Below, one piece after another: positions 17,501 to 26,028 of a stretch of 56,811 nt of DNA. Each line of letters opens with the position of its first letter. Within the stretch, counting starts at the first letter, position 1. Below the pieces are notes generated by a model. The model made no database searches, was not told where the DNA came from, and worked only from the letters and a program-made list of their open reading frames with translations. The translations under genes and the position numbers were made by a program. This stretch comes from Candidatus Angelobacter sp. Gp1-AA117 (GTDB lineage: Bacteria; Acidobacteriota; Terriglobia; Terriglobales; Acidobacteriaceae): NCBI GenBank assembly GCA_003223515.1, contig QHVI01000074.1, positions 1-56,811 on the forward strand, written 5' to 3'.

Positions 17501-17990
17501 CCATGTGGACGAACAGCAACATCAGTGAGAGCAGCCAGGAGCCTACAATGCCCCGTCCGCGCGCAAACATCGCCAGTTGCACGCAGGCCATCACCGTAAT
17601 CAGCCGCCAGCACACCCAGAATGCCCATGAAAGGGAGATCGCGTGCGCCGCCCATTTTGCCTGCGTAATCCCCAGCAGCACAGCCAGGCCGATTACCAGG
17701 ATCGCCGGACGCACCAGCTTCGGCTGGTGAACGTAATAAAAGACCGCAATGCTGAAGAGGCCCGCAGCAATGGCAAACGAGCTGTTGGCCAGAATTGCCC
17801 AGATCGTGTCTGAAGAGTAAGAGAGGCTGATGGTCAGAAACAGCTTGGAAGCGGTGTAGATGATCCAGCCGATTATCCATGGAACCAGGTACTTTTCCCG
17901 AAAACTCCGGTAGAGAAGCACTGCGCCTGCCAGCAAAATGAGCAGGGTCGATGCTTCTGCTACAAACGCAGATGGCAGGTCCGGGTACAT
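14532..17990 (-). CDS. hybrid sensor histidine kinase (7TM-GAF-PAS-PAS-GAF-HK-REC)
   Basis: An 1152-residue membrane kinase. The first 200 residues form six or seven hydrophobic helices (a MASE-like sensor). They are followed by a GAF region (about 215-355), two PAS domains (about 365-600), a second GAF region (about 615-765), the dimerisation domain with His798 in VAHELNNPLTAI, an ATPase domain with NNSTDA, DSGPGI and GTGLGL boxes, and a C-terminal receiver with Asp1075 in VVLDSQLAG and a KPYG lysine. The receiver lacks the usual pair of acidic residues after its first strand (LLVESKE), so its phosphorylation chemistry may be altered. It is divergent from an HD-GYP response regulator, a likely partner. 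Confidence 0.88.
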   Translation of the reverse strand: MYPDLPSAFVAEASTLLILLAGAVLLYRSFREKYLVPWIIGWIIYTASKLFLTISLSYSSDTIWAILANSSFAIAAGLFSIAVFYYVHQPKLVRPAILVIGLAVLLGITQAKWAAHAISLSWAFWVCWRLITVMACVQLAMFARGRGIVGSWLLSLMLLFVHMDVGANSHAVAEYDFVIDLLLGISMMMIVLDDSRVQVSRAEVLNRLSRIVANSDEFQPIVESTLDELLRGTRARGAWFRTLGEDGKLRLSAVNGMPDSFVEYSSEVDNATSITRELLSAGEVGILPVPAIQADRSRQLQHLGINHIVLIPVLGKSSQIGMLVLGLRRHRNYTENDRAFLKAAANQLGLAAENRRLLQQLVYSRNEWASTFSSIPDYILVHDSQYRILRANRALLDRLKRPYANVVMQSCESVLPGGGRHWTTCPYCDPAALVAEYDPCFGGYSVVSTSAYSGQDSAGGTVHVIKDVTDIRTAEERYKGLFDHMHEGVFVSSPDGKILDCNEAFVRMFGYSNKDELLQLDAAAMLYVNMEDRRKFQEQMAEQGFVRSFEYELRRKDGKQITVVESSFATRNSSGAIERYQGVMLDVTEQKRVEDEIRRRNRELYALNSIAVTFNQSFNLDEILQLTLFQIVELFSTDTAGIYLFDEATQSLRRVAGHGHRSEWIAKTEVFPVPSDFIETIKNQHVEILAHRDIGAMPEIIRRYVEEENLTSWIWMVLWRKDKILGILGTSSRVPREFSASDESVMIAVGRQLATTIDRIHLYEETRKAYEDLRRTQEQLLQSEKMSAVGQLVSGVAHELNNPLTAIIGYTQLLENEKSEQQIHEYTQKLNKQAQRAHKIVQNLLSFARQQKPQRIHVDLRNVIEETIGLRDYELKAHKIRVERDFQQGLPSVMADPHQLEQVFLNIINNSTDAILERPAGGVLQIKITAENGNVMTEFHDSGPGISDPKRVFDPFYTTKGIGKGTGLGLSICYGIVKEHGGEITAQNHPAGGAVVRVRLPVAVGQKPVTEEERIAARRETKLTGKVLLVESKEATLGFEREVLEAAGLQAVVLNSRHNSIEKLQQEGFDMVVLDSQLAGVCTCEDILRWMRSSQAYLIAKTILVVADIAEPGMDVLKHAPNVLCLVKPYGVSDLLGVVRRVLRTAKAATAK

Positions 17991-18130
17991 TTGTCAGCAA
18001 GCCATTGGGGATGGATCGTTGTACTCTGTATATCACGGATTGTCTTATAGTTAGTTCTTTTTTTACCGATTGAATTTACAGCAACTCTGGGTTAAATTAG
18101 ACATCCCCGGTTGAACCTTTTAATTCTTCA

Positions 18131-19252
18131 ATGCCCATAGAACGAATTCTTGTCGTAGACGACGAAGAGCCGATTCGGGAGATCATCTCGTCGATGCTCA
18201 ATGCTGCGGGTTACAAGACCCGGCAGGCCGCTTCCGGCATGGAAGCTCTTGCCATTCTCAATGCCACCGGCGAATTTGAGCTTGTCCTTTCAGACCTGAT
18301 GATGGCCGAACTGGATGGCATTGCCCTGCTGGAGCGAGCCAAGGAAAAGTACCCGGACATGCCGGTCATCATGGTTACGGCAGTACATGACATTTCGGTT
18401 GCCCTGGCAGCTATCCGGAATGGCGCCTACGACTACCTGCTGAAGCCCTTTGAGCGTGAACAGCTTCTGGCCATCGTCCGGCGCGCCCTGGAGCACCGCC
18501 GCCTCAAGCTGGAAAATCGCGCTTACCAGTCGAACCTCGAAACCCTGGTGGCCGCCCGCACCGAACAGCTTCGCCAGGCCATGAACGACCTGGAGCGCTC
18601 TTATGACATTACCCTTGAAGCCCTGGGTGATGCCCTTGACCTCAAGGACGCGGAGACCGAAGGCCACTCCAAGCGCGTAACCGCCTTCACCATAGCTATT
18701 GCCCGTGCCATGGGACTTTCAGCGGAACGCATCCGGATCATTGCCCGTGGCGCCTTCTTGCATGACATTGGCAAGATGGCCATTCCGGATGCCATTCTGC
18801 GTAAACCCGGAGCATTAACGGCGGAAGAAACCGAGATCATGCGTGAACACTGCTTCCGCGGCTACCAGATGCTGAAGAAGATTCCCTTCCTCGCGGAGGC
18901 CTCTGAAATCGTCTACGCTCACCAGGAGCGCTATGACGGCACCGGCTATCCGCGTGGCCTCAAGGGCGATGAGATTCCGCTGGGCGCCAGAATCTTCTCC
19001 ATTGCAGACACCTTGGACGCCATCACCTCGGATCGTCCTTACCGAGCGGCTCAGCCTATCACAGTGGCCCGCGATGAGATTGTGCGTTACTCCGGCCGCC
19101 AGTTCGATCCAGAAGCGGTAAAAATCTTCCTGCAAATGCCCGACTCCATCTGGGAAGACCTGCGCAAAGAAATCAACTCGCAGATTTACACGTTTACCTA
19201 TCCAATCAAATCCCTCCACGGCGGCGCTCTCGCCGTTGGCAGAAGGACCTAA
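18131..19252 (+). CDS. response regulator with HD-GYP phosphodiesterase output
   Basis: A 373-residue two-domain protein. The receiver (1-120) has acidic D10-D11-E12, phospho-acceptor Asp55 and Lys105. A short coiled linker (about 125-158) leads to an HD-GYP domain with His211-Asp212 in HDIGK, a histidine at 240, HQERYDGTGYP ending at 274 and the KGDEIPLGARI segment. HD-GYP domains of this kind usually hydrolyse cyclic di-GMP. All the main motifs are present, although the HHE triad reads H-Q-E. The gene is 140 bp from the divergent hybrid kinase, suggesting phosphotransfer control of c-di-GMP turnover. Target process unknown. Confidence 0.9.
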   Translation: MPIERILVVDDEEPIREIISSMLNAAGYKTRQAASGMEALAILNATGEFELVLSDLMMAELDGIALLERAKEKYPDMPVIMVTAVHDISVALAAIRNGAYDYLLKPFEREQLLAIVRRALEHRRLKLENRAYQSNLETLVAARTEQLRQAMNDLERSYDITLEALGDALDLKDAETEGHSKRVTAFTIAIARAMGLSAERIRIIARGAFLHDIGKMAIPDAILRKPGALTAEETEIMREHCFRGYQMLKKIPFLAEASEIVYAHQERYDGTGYPRGLKGDEIPLGARIFSIADTLDAITSDRPYRAAQPITVARDEIVRYSGRQFDPEAVKIFLQMPDSIWEDLRKEINSQIYTFTYPIKSLHGGALAVGRRT

Positions 19253-19262
19253 TAGACGGGGA

Positions 19263-19291
19263 GATCGCCGTGATCGAGTGATCTGGCGATC
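19263..19291. terminator. candidate hairpin between convergent genes
   Basis: GATCGCC pairs perfectly with GGCGATC across a 15-base loop, between the stop codons of the convergent HD-GYP and PLP-enzyme genes. There is no T-tract on either side, so a role as a bidirectional terminator is only suggested by position. Confidence 0.3.
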
Positions 19292-19309
19292 GGAAATTCT
19301 AGGACCAGC

Positions 19310-20440
19310 TCACCATCCTCGTATCGGTCTACACTGATCGAGTAATTGAGAATTCTCCACCACGTGATACACGTCATACATCGCTGCCGTAAGACATGAG
19401 TGATTGGGCAGAATCCGCAGCCGCGTGCCCACAGGATATTTTGCGATCACATCCGGCTCGGCTTCAATCTTGCCATGCTCCTGAGACAGCACTTTGAGCT
19501 TCATCGGCAATCGGTGCAGGTTCAGATCACATACCACGCCAAAACCGCAATCAGAATCAAGGTGATCCGGCCCTGCATCTTTTGAAAGCGCCAGCGCGCC
19601 TGCATCCACCAGCAGATGGCGGTGCTGCGGATAGCTGCCAATCACCGTAGCCAGCACCGAGACCGCACATTGGGAAAGATCACACGAGCCAATCGCCGCC
19701 TGGAATACATCGAAGAAAACATAGTTCCCGGGCCGCACGTCATCGGTATCACTGAAGCGCTCAACCACAGAGGCCGTCGGCGTGGAGCCAATGCTGCGGG
19801 TAAGCTGACTGATTCCCTGCTCTTGGAGTTTGTTTTGAAAACCCGTCAGAGCAGAGGTCTCCTGCTTTGCAATCTTCCGGATCTCGTCTACATTGTGCGT
19901 GTGATACGAGTGTCCTGCATGTGTGAGCAATCCCTGAAAGTGGACACCCGTTGCATTGGCCATCTTCATAGCCAACTGCACAGCCTCTTGCGATTCCGGA
20001 TCAACCCCGGCGCGGTGATACCCGCAATCCACCTTCAGGAAAACATTGAACCTTGTCCCCTGGCGCACAGAAAATTCTTCCATGGCCTGCAAGGCTGCAA
20101 AGCTGTCCATCAGCAGGTTGAGCCGCTTGATTCGTTTTGCCAGCGCTGCGGCCCGCTCCAGCTTGCCCGGCCCCACCGGCACCGCATAGGTAATATCGTC
20201 AAAGCCATGATCGGCAAAGAACTCCGCTTCTGCCAGCGTTGAAACCGTGATTGGTCCTGTCCCGCCACCGAACTGCATGCGGGCAATCTCGGCTGTCTTG
20301 TGCGTTTTCACATGCGGACGAAACACCACTCCCGATCGCTGCGCCTTCTCCCGCATGGCATCACAGTTCTTCCGGACAACACTGCGCTCTATGATGAAGG
20401 CTGGAGTTGTAATTTCAGGATTTGCCAGAATAGGATTCAT
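19310..20440 (-). CDS. D-serine dehydratase-like PLP enzyme (DSD1/D-threonine aldolase family)
   Basis: A 376-residue fold-type III PLP enzyme. The N-terminal barrel carries the lysine motif RPHVKTHK (Lys45, with Lys48 as alternative). GSTPTAS forms the phosphate-binding loop, and LPNHSCL near the C-terminus supplies His347 and Cys349, the zinc ligands seen in metal-dependent D-serine dehydratases and D-threonine aldolases. It therefore probably acts on a D-beta-hydroxy amino acid. The gene is solitary, bounded by a convergent response regulator and a repeat block. The exact substrate cannot be told from sequence. The possible link to a beta-hydroxy amino acid made by the CmlA locus 9 kb away is only a thought. 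Confidence 0.85.
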   Translation of the reverse strand: MNPILANPEITTPAFIIERSVVRKNCDAMREKAQRSGVVFRPHVKTHKTAEIARMQFGGGTGPITVSTLAEAEFFADHGFDDITYAVPVGPGKLERAAALAKRIKRLNLLMDSFAALQAMEEFSVRQGTRFNVFLKVDCGYHRAGVDPESQEAVQLAMKMANATGVHFQGLLTHAGHSYHTHNVDEIRKIAKQETSALTGFQNKLQEQGISQLTRSIGSTPTASVVERFSDTDDVRPGNYVFFDVFQAAIGSCDLSQCAVSVLATVIGSYPQHRHLLVDAGALALSKDAGPDHLDSDCGFGVVCDLNLHRLPMKLKVLSQEHGKIEAEPDVIAKYPVGTRLRILPNHSCLTAAMYDVYHVVENSQLLDQCRPIRGW

Positions 20441-20447
20441 ACCAGCT

Positions 20448-20620
20448 TTTTACCGCAAAGGACGCGAAGGGCGCAAAGGTGACAAGGGTAATGGGTAAAT
20501 TGGTAATTGGGTAATTTGATAAATGAGTACCTGCAACCCATGAGACCAAATTTACCCATTTACTAATTTACTCATTTACCAATTTGGCTAACTTTGCGCC
20601 CTTCGCGTCCTTTGCGGTTA
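20448..20620. repeat. compound repeat: inverted rRNA-like GCAAAGGACGC arms enclosing GGTAAATGGG arms
   Basis: The left arm reads TTTTTACCGCAAAGGACGCGAAGGGCGCAAAGG and its inverse, CTTTGCGCCCTTCGCGTCCTTTGCGG, closes the block. Inside, units like GGGTAAATTGGTAATTGGG face inverted units like CCCATTTACTAATTTACTC. The whole could fold into one long hairpin of about 170 bases. It sits between the start of the PLP enzyme and the end of the permease. Confidence 0.75.
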
Positions 20621-23092
20621 AACAGACCGTAAAGCGTCAATCGGGTCTGTCGATGCCGCCCTGCTCGCCGGCAACGCCGATGCTACCAGCGCCATCAGCA
20701 TCATGATCAGAACACCGGTCGCATAGATAATCGGGTCTGTCGCGCTCACCTCAAACAAAAACGAACTCACCAGCCGCGACGCCGCCACGGAGCCAATCAC
20801 ACCCAGAACACATCCAATGCCTGCCAGCTTCGCGCCCCAGATGAGAATCAGGCGTGCAATCCCGGTACGCTGTGCTCCCAATGCCATGCGAATGGCAATC
20901 TCCTGCGTGCGCAGCGAAACCGAGAATGCCACCACCGCATAAATCCCGGTGAGGGCGAGCAGCAGCGCCGCCATGGCAAAGGCAGTGATAAGGTCGGTAT
21001 TAAACTCGCGCTGCGCCTCCACATTGGCGATCACCTCCGTCATGGGCTGCACCTGTTGCAATGCCAGCAATGGATCAGTCTCTGCAACCGCCGAGTGCAG
21101 GCTTTGCATCATCTGCTCCACCGGCAGCGCCGATCTCAGCGCAATGAATCCCGAAGCTGCCTGCACCAGCTTTTCAGGTGCGCCGGTTCCCAGGAGAGTG
21201 GCAGGCTGCTCCGCAGGCATATACCACTGATCGCTATTGGGCTCGTCGCGAGGCCCTGTCTTGGTATCCGCGACAACGCCAATCACCGTCGCCCACGGCA
21301 ATCCTTTCTTCGGATTCCCTACATGCATCCGCCTGCCGACAGGGCTCTGACCCGGCCAGCAATGCCTGCCCATGGTTTGATTCACAACCACCACCAGCGG
21401 AGCATTGGCATTGTCAGTTCTGGTGAATGTGCGGCCTTCCAGCAGGGGGATGCTCATGACCTTAAAGAAATCACCGTAGGCAATCGTGAAGTTCGAGAAT
21501 TTCAGCTTCCATTGTTCTGCCGGTTCTCCCTCAATGGTGTATGCAGCGCCTGCGAAATTGCCGGAAGACGGAAGAATGCTGGTCATGCTTGCGGCAACTG
21601 TTCCCGGCTGGCTCGAAAGACGATCCACAACCGCCCGCCGGAAATTGGCGACCGAAGTCTCTGTGGAATACTGATCCAGCGGCAACTGGTAACCGGCAAC
21701 TGCAACGTGCTCAGCACGGAATCCGGGATCGACGGCGCGCATCTTCTGAAAGCTGCGCAGAAACGCTCCGGATGCCGTCAATAGCACCAGCGCAATCCCG
21801 ATCTCTGAAACCACCAGGATGGAACGCAGCCACGCATGGCTTGCGCCTCCGCTGCCTCCCCTGGCGCTCTCTTTCAAGCTCTGCGTGAGGTTCGTCCGCA
21901 ATGCCGCGAAGGCCGGAGCCAGGCTGCACAGCACACCGCTCAACAGCGCCAGAAGCAGATCGAAGACAGCCACCCGTGTATCGAGCGAAACGGAGTTGAT
22001 GCGCGGCATCGATTCAGGCAGCAGGTGCAGAGCTGTACGGATGGCGGCAGCAGCAAACCCCAGTCCCATCAGGCCTCCGGCCAGGCTGAGCACCAATCCT
22101 TCAAACATGGCTTCACGAAGTATCACACCCGAACCCGCGCCCAGCGCCAGCCGCACCGCATATTCCCGCCGCCGCCGGATCGCCCGCACCAGCAGCAGCC
22201 CGGCGACATTGGCGCACGCAATCAGCAGCACCACGGCCACAGCCAGGAACAACGTTCGCAGCAACGGACGCACGTTAGACACAACATATTCCAGCAGAGG
22301 CGTGATTACACCCTGAATGTGGATGGCAGACATGTGTGCAGGAAAGTTGTGCATCACGATCTGTGATACCCGGCTGACATCCTGCGCGGCCTGCGTGAGC
22401 GTAGCTCCATCCTTAAGCCGCGCTACCATGTGGTATCCCCAAAAGCCGGTGTGCGCATCTGAAAGCTCTTCTGGCGTGAGACTGAGCGGTACCCAGAGCT
22501 GCGCCTGATCTAACCGTCCATTCTGCAGAGGAAACTCAAAGTCCCGGGGCATCACCCCGATGATGATGTACGGCTTGCGGTCGAGCACAATGGAACGGCC
22601 CACAGCTTCAGGATCCCTGTGGTAGCGGTTCAGCCACAAGGCATAGCTGATCACCGCCAGCGGCTGGTGGCTGTCCTCTTCCTGCTGCGTAAAAATGCGG
22701 CCGAGAATGGGATGCACTCCCAGCGTCGTGAACACGCTCGTACCCAGCCGCGCAGCATTGATCTGCTCCGGAGTAATCCCGCCAGATAACTCATATGTGG
22801 CGGTGTCATAGCCACCCATGGAAGAAAACGCGCTGCCGGCGGTCGAATAGGTGGCAATCTCACGGGCGGTGACCGGAGTGCCTGCGCCGGTGTTCAGCCG
22901 GTCTCCCAGCAGCACCAGCCGGTCAGGCTGACTGAAGGGCAGCGGACGCAGCAGAATGCCCTGCACCAGCGAGAAGATCGCCGTAGTCGCGCCAATGCCC
23001 AGCGCCAGCGTGAGTACCACCGTCAAGGCAAACCCAGGCGATGTCTGCACCCGCCGACCCGCGAACCGAAGCTCCCGTATCATCGCCACCAT
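20618..23092 (-). CDS. ABC transporter permease, tandem FtsX/MacB type
   Basis: An 824-residue membrane protein with a MacB-like periplasmic domain and two FtsX domains in one chain. An N-terminal helix (FALTVVLTLALGIGATTAIFS) precedes LLRPLPF. Helix clusters occur near 280-430 and again near 690-820, the latter with AVVAFSVSLRTQEIAIRMALGAQ, a signature repeated from the first half. Such duplicated permeases without a linked ATPase are expanded in Acidobacteriota, which supports the taxonomic guess. The start MVAM is preferred because GAGGG lies 5 bases upstream; the frame is open four codons further. No ATPase or membrane fusion gene is adjacent, so it must work with one encoded elsewhere. 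Substrate unknown. Confidence 0.87.
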   Translation of the reverse strand: MVAMIRELRFAGRRVQTSPGFALTVVLTLALGIGATTAIFSLVQGILLRPLPFSQPDRLVLLGDRLNTGAGTPVTAREIATYSTAGSAFSSMGGYDTATYELSGGITPEQINAARLGTSVFTTLGVHPILGRIFTQQEEDSHQPLAVISYALWLNRYHRDPEAVGRSIVLDRKPYIIIGVMPRDFEFPLQNGRLDQAQLWVPLSLTPEELSDAHTGFWGYHMVARLKDGATLTQAAQDVSRVSQIVMHNFPAHMSAIHIQGVITPLLEYVVSNVRPLLRTLFLAVAVVLLIACANVAGLLLVRAIRRRREYAVRLALGAGSGVILREAMFEGLVLSLAGGLMGLGFAAAAIRTALHLLPESMPRINSVSLDTRVAVFDLLLALLSGVLCSLAPAFAALRTNLTQSLKESARGGSGGASHAWLRSILVVSEIGIALVLLTASGAFLRSFQKMRAVDPGFRAEHVAVAGYQLPLDQYSTETSVANFRRAVVDRLSSQPGTVAASMTSILPSSGNFAGAAYTIEGEPAEQWKLKFSNFTIAYGDFFKVMSIPLLEGRTFTRTDNANAPLVVVVNQTMGRHCWPGQSPVGRRMHVGNPKKGLPWATVIGVVADTKTGPRDEPNSDQWYMPAEQPATLLGTGAPEKLVQAASGFIALRSALPVEQMMQSLHSAVAETDPLLALQQVQPMTEVIANVEAQREFNTDLITAFAMAALLLALTGIYAVVAFSVSLRTQEIAIRMALGAQRTGIARLILIWGAKLAGIGCVLGVIGSVAASRLVSSFLFEVSATDPIIYATGVLIMMLMALVASALPASRAASTDPIDALRSV

Positions 23093-23519
23093 AATATCCC
23101 TCATTAGACGTACAACATAGATGAATGACAGCCATTTTGATTTGGTAAATGGGTAATTTGGTAAATGGGTAAATTAGCTTTTAGTCTTTTGATCCGTGTT
23201 AATCAGTGTCCATCTGTGGTGAGATTTTTTTTCTACCTTTGCGTCTGCCCGCGTTCTTTCGATCACATTTTGGGTTTCCGATCCCCAGCGTTCGCGTCAG
23301 CTTCGTGCTGGAGTAATCAAGCGGTCTGGAATACCCTGAGAAATGATGAAGCATGGCACTCTTGTGGAAAGCTTGACTGTGCCGCTCCTACGGGGCTGCG
23401 TTCCTGTTCTTCTTTGTTCCCGGCGCTTACGCGACCGGGCTAACTTCTTTCGCGCCTACGGCGCTGGAGCATCGCAGGTCCATTCACATTCGATATTGCT
23501 TAAGTGAACAGTATTGGGG
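23093..23519. repeat. intergenic region of repeat fragments
   Basis: No gene is visible. The part 23133-23175 (CAGCCATTTTGATTTGGTAAATGGG and two further GGTAAATGGG units) is almost identical to 25248-25295. The part 23180-23225 belongs to the TTAATCAGTGTCCATCTGTGG family. From about 23370 to 23480 there are GC-rich REP-like pieces such as GGCGCTTACGCGACC and CGCCTACGGCGCTGG. Promoter elements for the permease gene are probably within the first 60 bp but none is clear. Confidence 0.6.
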
Positions 23520-23705
23520 TTAGATCGTCTTTTTCAACTTTTCGTATGCTTTTTCTCCGGCACGCGCGCCAATTTCGCGGGCTTTCTCCCGCGCATTCCG
23601 GTCGATCTTCTCGGCAATACGCGCGCGCATCTCTTCTCCGGATGCCGGAGCCATCAACAAACCGATGGCGCAGCCAATCGCTAATCCAAGCAGAAATTTC
23701 ATCAT
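23520..23705 (-). CDS. YtxH-like small membrane-associated protein
   Basis: A 61-residue protein with one hydrophobic N-terminal segment (FLLGLAIGCAIGLLMAP) and a charged helical tail rich in Lys, Arg, Glu and Ala. The glycine-spaced segment running into APASGEEMRARI is the typical YtxH pattern (YtxH is a general stress protein in Bacillus; its function is unknown). Two consecutive ATG codons are possible; GGGAG is 6 bases from the second. It stands alone with repeat DNA on both sides. Confidence 0.72.
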   Translation of the reverse strand: MMKFLLGLAIGCAIGLLMAPASGEEMRARIAEKIDRNAREKAREIGARAGEKAYEKLKKTI

Positions 23706-23814
23706 GTACTCCCAGGCAAGTCTTCTCTAATGACTGATGCGCCAAACTTGAATTACGGATGCATCTGAAGACGAACCGCGGCCTTGGTTTTGGCGCTTAG
23801 AAACAAAAAAAACT

Positions 23815-23905
23815 TACCGCTGATGACGCTGATGAAACCGATCTGTGCAGATAAAGCTCAACATAGATGACACAGATTGGACTGATTCACACAGATAAAG
23901 CTCAA
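23815..23905. repeat. CGCTGATGA / CACAGATAAAG repeat block
   Basis: Units such as CCGCTGATGACGCTGATGA and CACAGATAAAGCTCAA recur here twice and reappear at 25340-25365, 28380-28440, 28575-28610 and 40485-40515. Entirely intergenic; no gene in this gap. Confidence 0.6.
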
Positions 23906-23917
23906 GTCAAAAGTTAG

Positions 23918-25252
23918 TTAGCTGGCTAGCTGGTTGAGATTGGCAATGCTCTCGAAGTTACGTAACTGTTCATATACTATTTCTGCCGCTGTCAAGGTGA
24001 TGGCCCGCTGAGCGCATGTGATGAACTTGGTTTTCAGTTCTTCTTCACTGGCTGGATTCTCGGGATAGCCGCGAGCGTTGTTGGCCGCACGCTGAAGTTT
24101 CCTGCCGTCGCGGCACGTAATGCTGACCATGACCTGGGTCAGCGCCGGAGCATCTTTCCCCAGTGCAGGATTGGTCTTCATCACCACCCGCGCCATCAGT
24201 TCGCGAATGGCCGCATCGTGAATGCGTAGCTCAAATGTATCGAGACCGACCTGTCCATCCACCAAGGCTGCCGCGATACAGAAGGGCATACTGAACTTGC
24301 CTTCCAGCCCTGCCTGCGGCTGGTTATAGATCAGCAGCGTGGGAACAATGCTGTCCACCTGCACCTCGACACTCTCAACCTGATCTGGCTTGAGCTCATG
24401 CTCACGTCTGAGGTGGAGTACCGCATCAAGCGCCGGATGCGTTGCCGCACACGAGGGATACAGCTTCACCGTGATTCCTGTCTCCAGAATCTCCCAGCGC
24501 CTGCCCAGGTCTGCGAAAATTTCCCGGCCATCCAGATGCTCGCCCGTCATGGCCACCAGCAATCCCTGTGGACCATCAATCGCCCGTTCTGAAGCCGTGA
24601 ACCCTGATTGCGCCAGCAGCGCCGCCATCACGCTGTTCTGCGCGGCCACTCCCGCATGCAGCGGCTTGGTCATGGTGCCAAAGTTTTCTTTGAGCCCCAG
24701 CGCGCTCGATGCCGCTATCGCCATGCAGTTCGCCGTGGCCTTCGCGTCCAAGCTCAGCAGCCGCGCACAGGCGGCGCTGCTGCCCAGCGTACCTATGGTT
24801 GACGTGCAATGCCAGCCGCTCTGGTAATGCCTGGGATTCATCACCCGCCCCAGCACCGCCTCGACTTCAAAGCCAATCACGTAAGCCTCAAGCAGCGTCC
24901 GCCCCGGCGCGCCGGTCTTCTCACCCAGTGCCAGCAACGCGCTCACCAGCGGCGCGCTGGGATGCGCCAGCGAGACAAAACACATATCGTCATAATCCAG
25001 CGCATGTGCCGCCGTCCCATTGGCCAGCGCCGCCCATCCGGCATTGACCGACAACTCAGTTCCCAAAATCCTGCTCGATCCGCTGCCTGCTTCCGATGCC
25101 GCCAGCTTCTGCACAATCCGAGCCGCGGGCTCAACCGATCCGGCCAGAGTGCAGCCCACAGTATCGAGAAATGCCGAACGGACGACAACAAGCGCATCCT
25201 TAGGGACATCGGTCTGCGTAATAAATTCAGCAATGCGTGTGATGGCAGCCAT
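23918..25252 (-). CDS. MmgE/PrpD family protein
   Basis: A 444-residue member of the MmgE/PrpD superfamily, which includes 2-methylcitrate dehydratase and cis-aconitate decarboxylase. It shows the family segments ALDYDDMCFVSLAHPSA near residue 85-101, an LKENFGTMTKPLHAG stretch carrying conserved polar and basic residues near residue 205, and KLYPSCAATHPALDA near residue 260. It is the last gene of a five-gene set with a CoA-transferase, MaoC hydratase and CitE-like lyase, so an organic acid dehydration, isomerisation or decarboxylation role is likely. Its start codon directly abuts a GGTAAATGGG repeat, with no recognisable ribosome binding site. Family firm, reaction not assigned. Confidence 0.87.
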   Translation of the reverse strand: MAAITRIAEFITQTDVPKDALVVVRSAFLDTVGCTLAGSVEPAARIVQKLAASEAGSGSSRILGTELSVNAGWAALANGTAAHALDYDDMCFVSLAHPSAPLVSALLALGEKTGAPGRTLLEAYVIGFEVEAVLGRVMNPRHYQSGWHCTSTIGTLGSSAACARLLSLDAKATANCMAIAASSALGLKENFGTMTKPLHAGVAAQNSVMAALLAQSGFTASERAIDGPQGLLVAMTGEHLDGREIFADLGRRWEILETGITVKLYPSCAATHPALDAVLHLRREHELKPDQVESVEVQVDSIVPTLLIYNQPQAGLEGKFSMPFCIAAALVDGQVGLDTFELRIHDAAIRELMARVVMKTNPALGKDAPALTQVMVSITCRDGRKLQRAANNARGYPENPASEEELKTKFITCAQRAITLTAAEIVYEQLRNFESIANLNQLAS

Positions 25253-25435
25253 TTTGATTTGGTAAATGGGTAATTCGGTAAATGGGTAAATTGGCTTTTG
25301 GCCTTTGGCTCTTGGCCTTGGCTCTTAGCTCTTTATCTGTGTTGATCTGTGTTTATCTGTGGTAAAGGTTTTGATTTTTGATCTTCAATAGTTACCTTTG
25401 CGCCCTTAGCGTCCTTTGCGGTTACATTTGGTTTT
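25253..25435. repeat. mosaic repeat overlapping the MaoC 3' end
   Basis: In order: two GGTAAATGGG units, a TTGGCTTTTGGCCTTTGGCTC run, three ATCTGTGTTGATCTGTG units, and TTTGCGCCCTTAGCGTCCTTTGCGG. The last two thirds lie inside the end of the MaoC coding region and encode its C-terminal tail, so the repeat has been captured into a gene. Confidence 0.7.
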
Positions 25436-25920
25436 GGCCTGTGGTCCTCGGGAACGTGGCCTCGCTTGTAAATCATGGCCGTCCGTTTGAACTCAATGAT
25501 GACGCTTCCGTCCTGCTTATACCCCGTCGTTTTGAACTTCACGATCCCCACGTTCGGCCTTGACTTCGATTCCCTCTTCTCCAGCACCTCGCTGCGCGAA
25601 TACACCGTATCGCCCTCAAAGAGAGGATTGGACAAACGCACCTCGTCCCATCCCAGGTTGGCCATGGCGTTCTGCGAGATGTCCATCACCGATTGGCCAG
25701 TGACCAGCGCCAGCGTGAACGTGGAATCCACCAGCGGACGCCCAAACTCCGTCTGCGCGGCATAAGCATGGTCGAAGTGGATGGGGTTGGTGTTCTGCGT
25801 AAGCAGCGTAAACCAGATGTTGTCCGCCGCCAGAACAGTGCGCCCCAGCGGATGCTCATAAATATCTCCCACCTCAAAATCCTCAAACACCCGGCCTGTC
25901 CAACCTTGCTTAATCGCCAC
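25333..25920 (-). CDS. MaoC-like enoyl-CoA hydratase
   Basis: A 195-residue single hot-dog hydratase. The region NPIHFDHAYAAQTEFG (near residues 45-60) holds the Asp/His hydratase-2 motif, and ANLGWDEVRLSNPLFEGDT follows, as in mesaconyl-CoA and itaconyl-CoA hydratases. The GTG start has GAGGTACGAGA upstream. The enzymatic domain ends near residue 155; the last 35 or so residues (NVTAKDAKGAKV onward) are low-complexity and encoded by intergenic repeats, so they are probably dispensable. It lies between CoA-transferase and MmgE/PrpD genes and would hydrate a CoA-activated unsaturated dicarboxylate. Confidence 0.85.
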   Translation of the reverse strand: MAIKQGWTGRVFEDFEVGDIYEHPLGRTVLAADNIWFTLLTQNTNPIHFDHAYAAQTEFGRPLVDSTFTLALVTGQSVMDISQNAMANLGWDEVRLSNPLFEGDTVYSRSEVLEKRESKSRPNVGIVKFKTTGYKQDGSVIIEFKRTAMIYKRGHVPEDHRPKPNVTAKDAKGAKVTIEDQKSKPLPQINTDQHR

Positions 25921-26028
25921 TCTCGTACCTCAGCTTTCTTCAAGTTTTGACCACAAAGGACACGAAGGAACACAAAGGTTTTATTTTTGGTTTCCCAAAC
26001 TCCTCTGCGATCTCTGCGTTCTCTGCGG

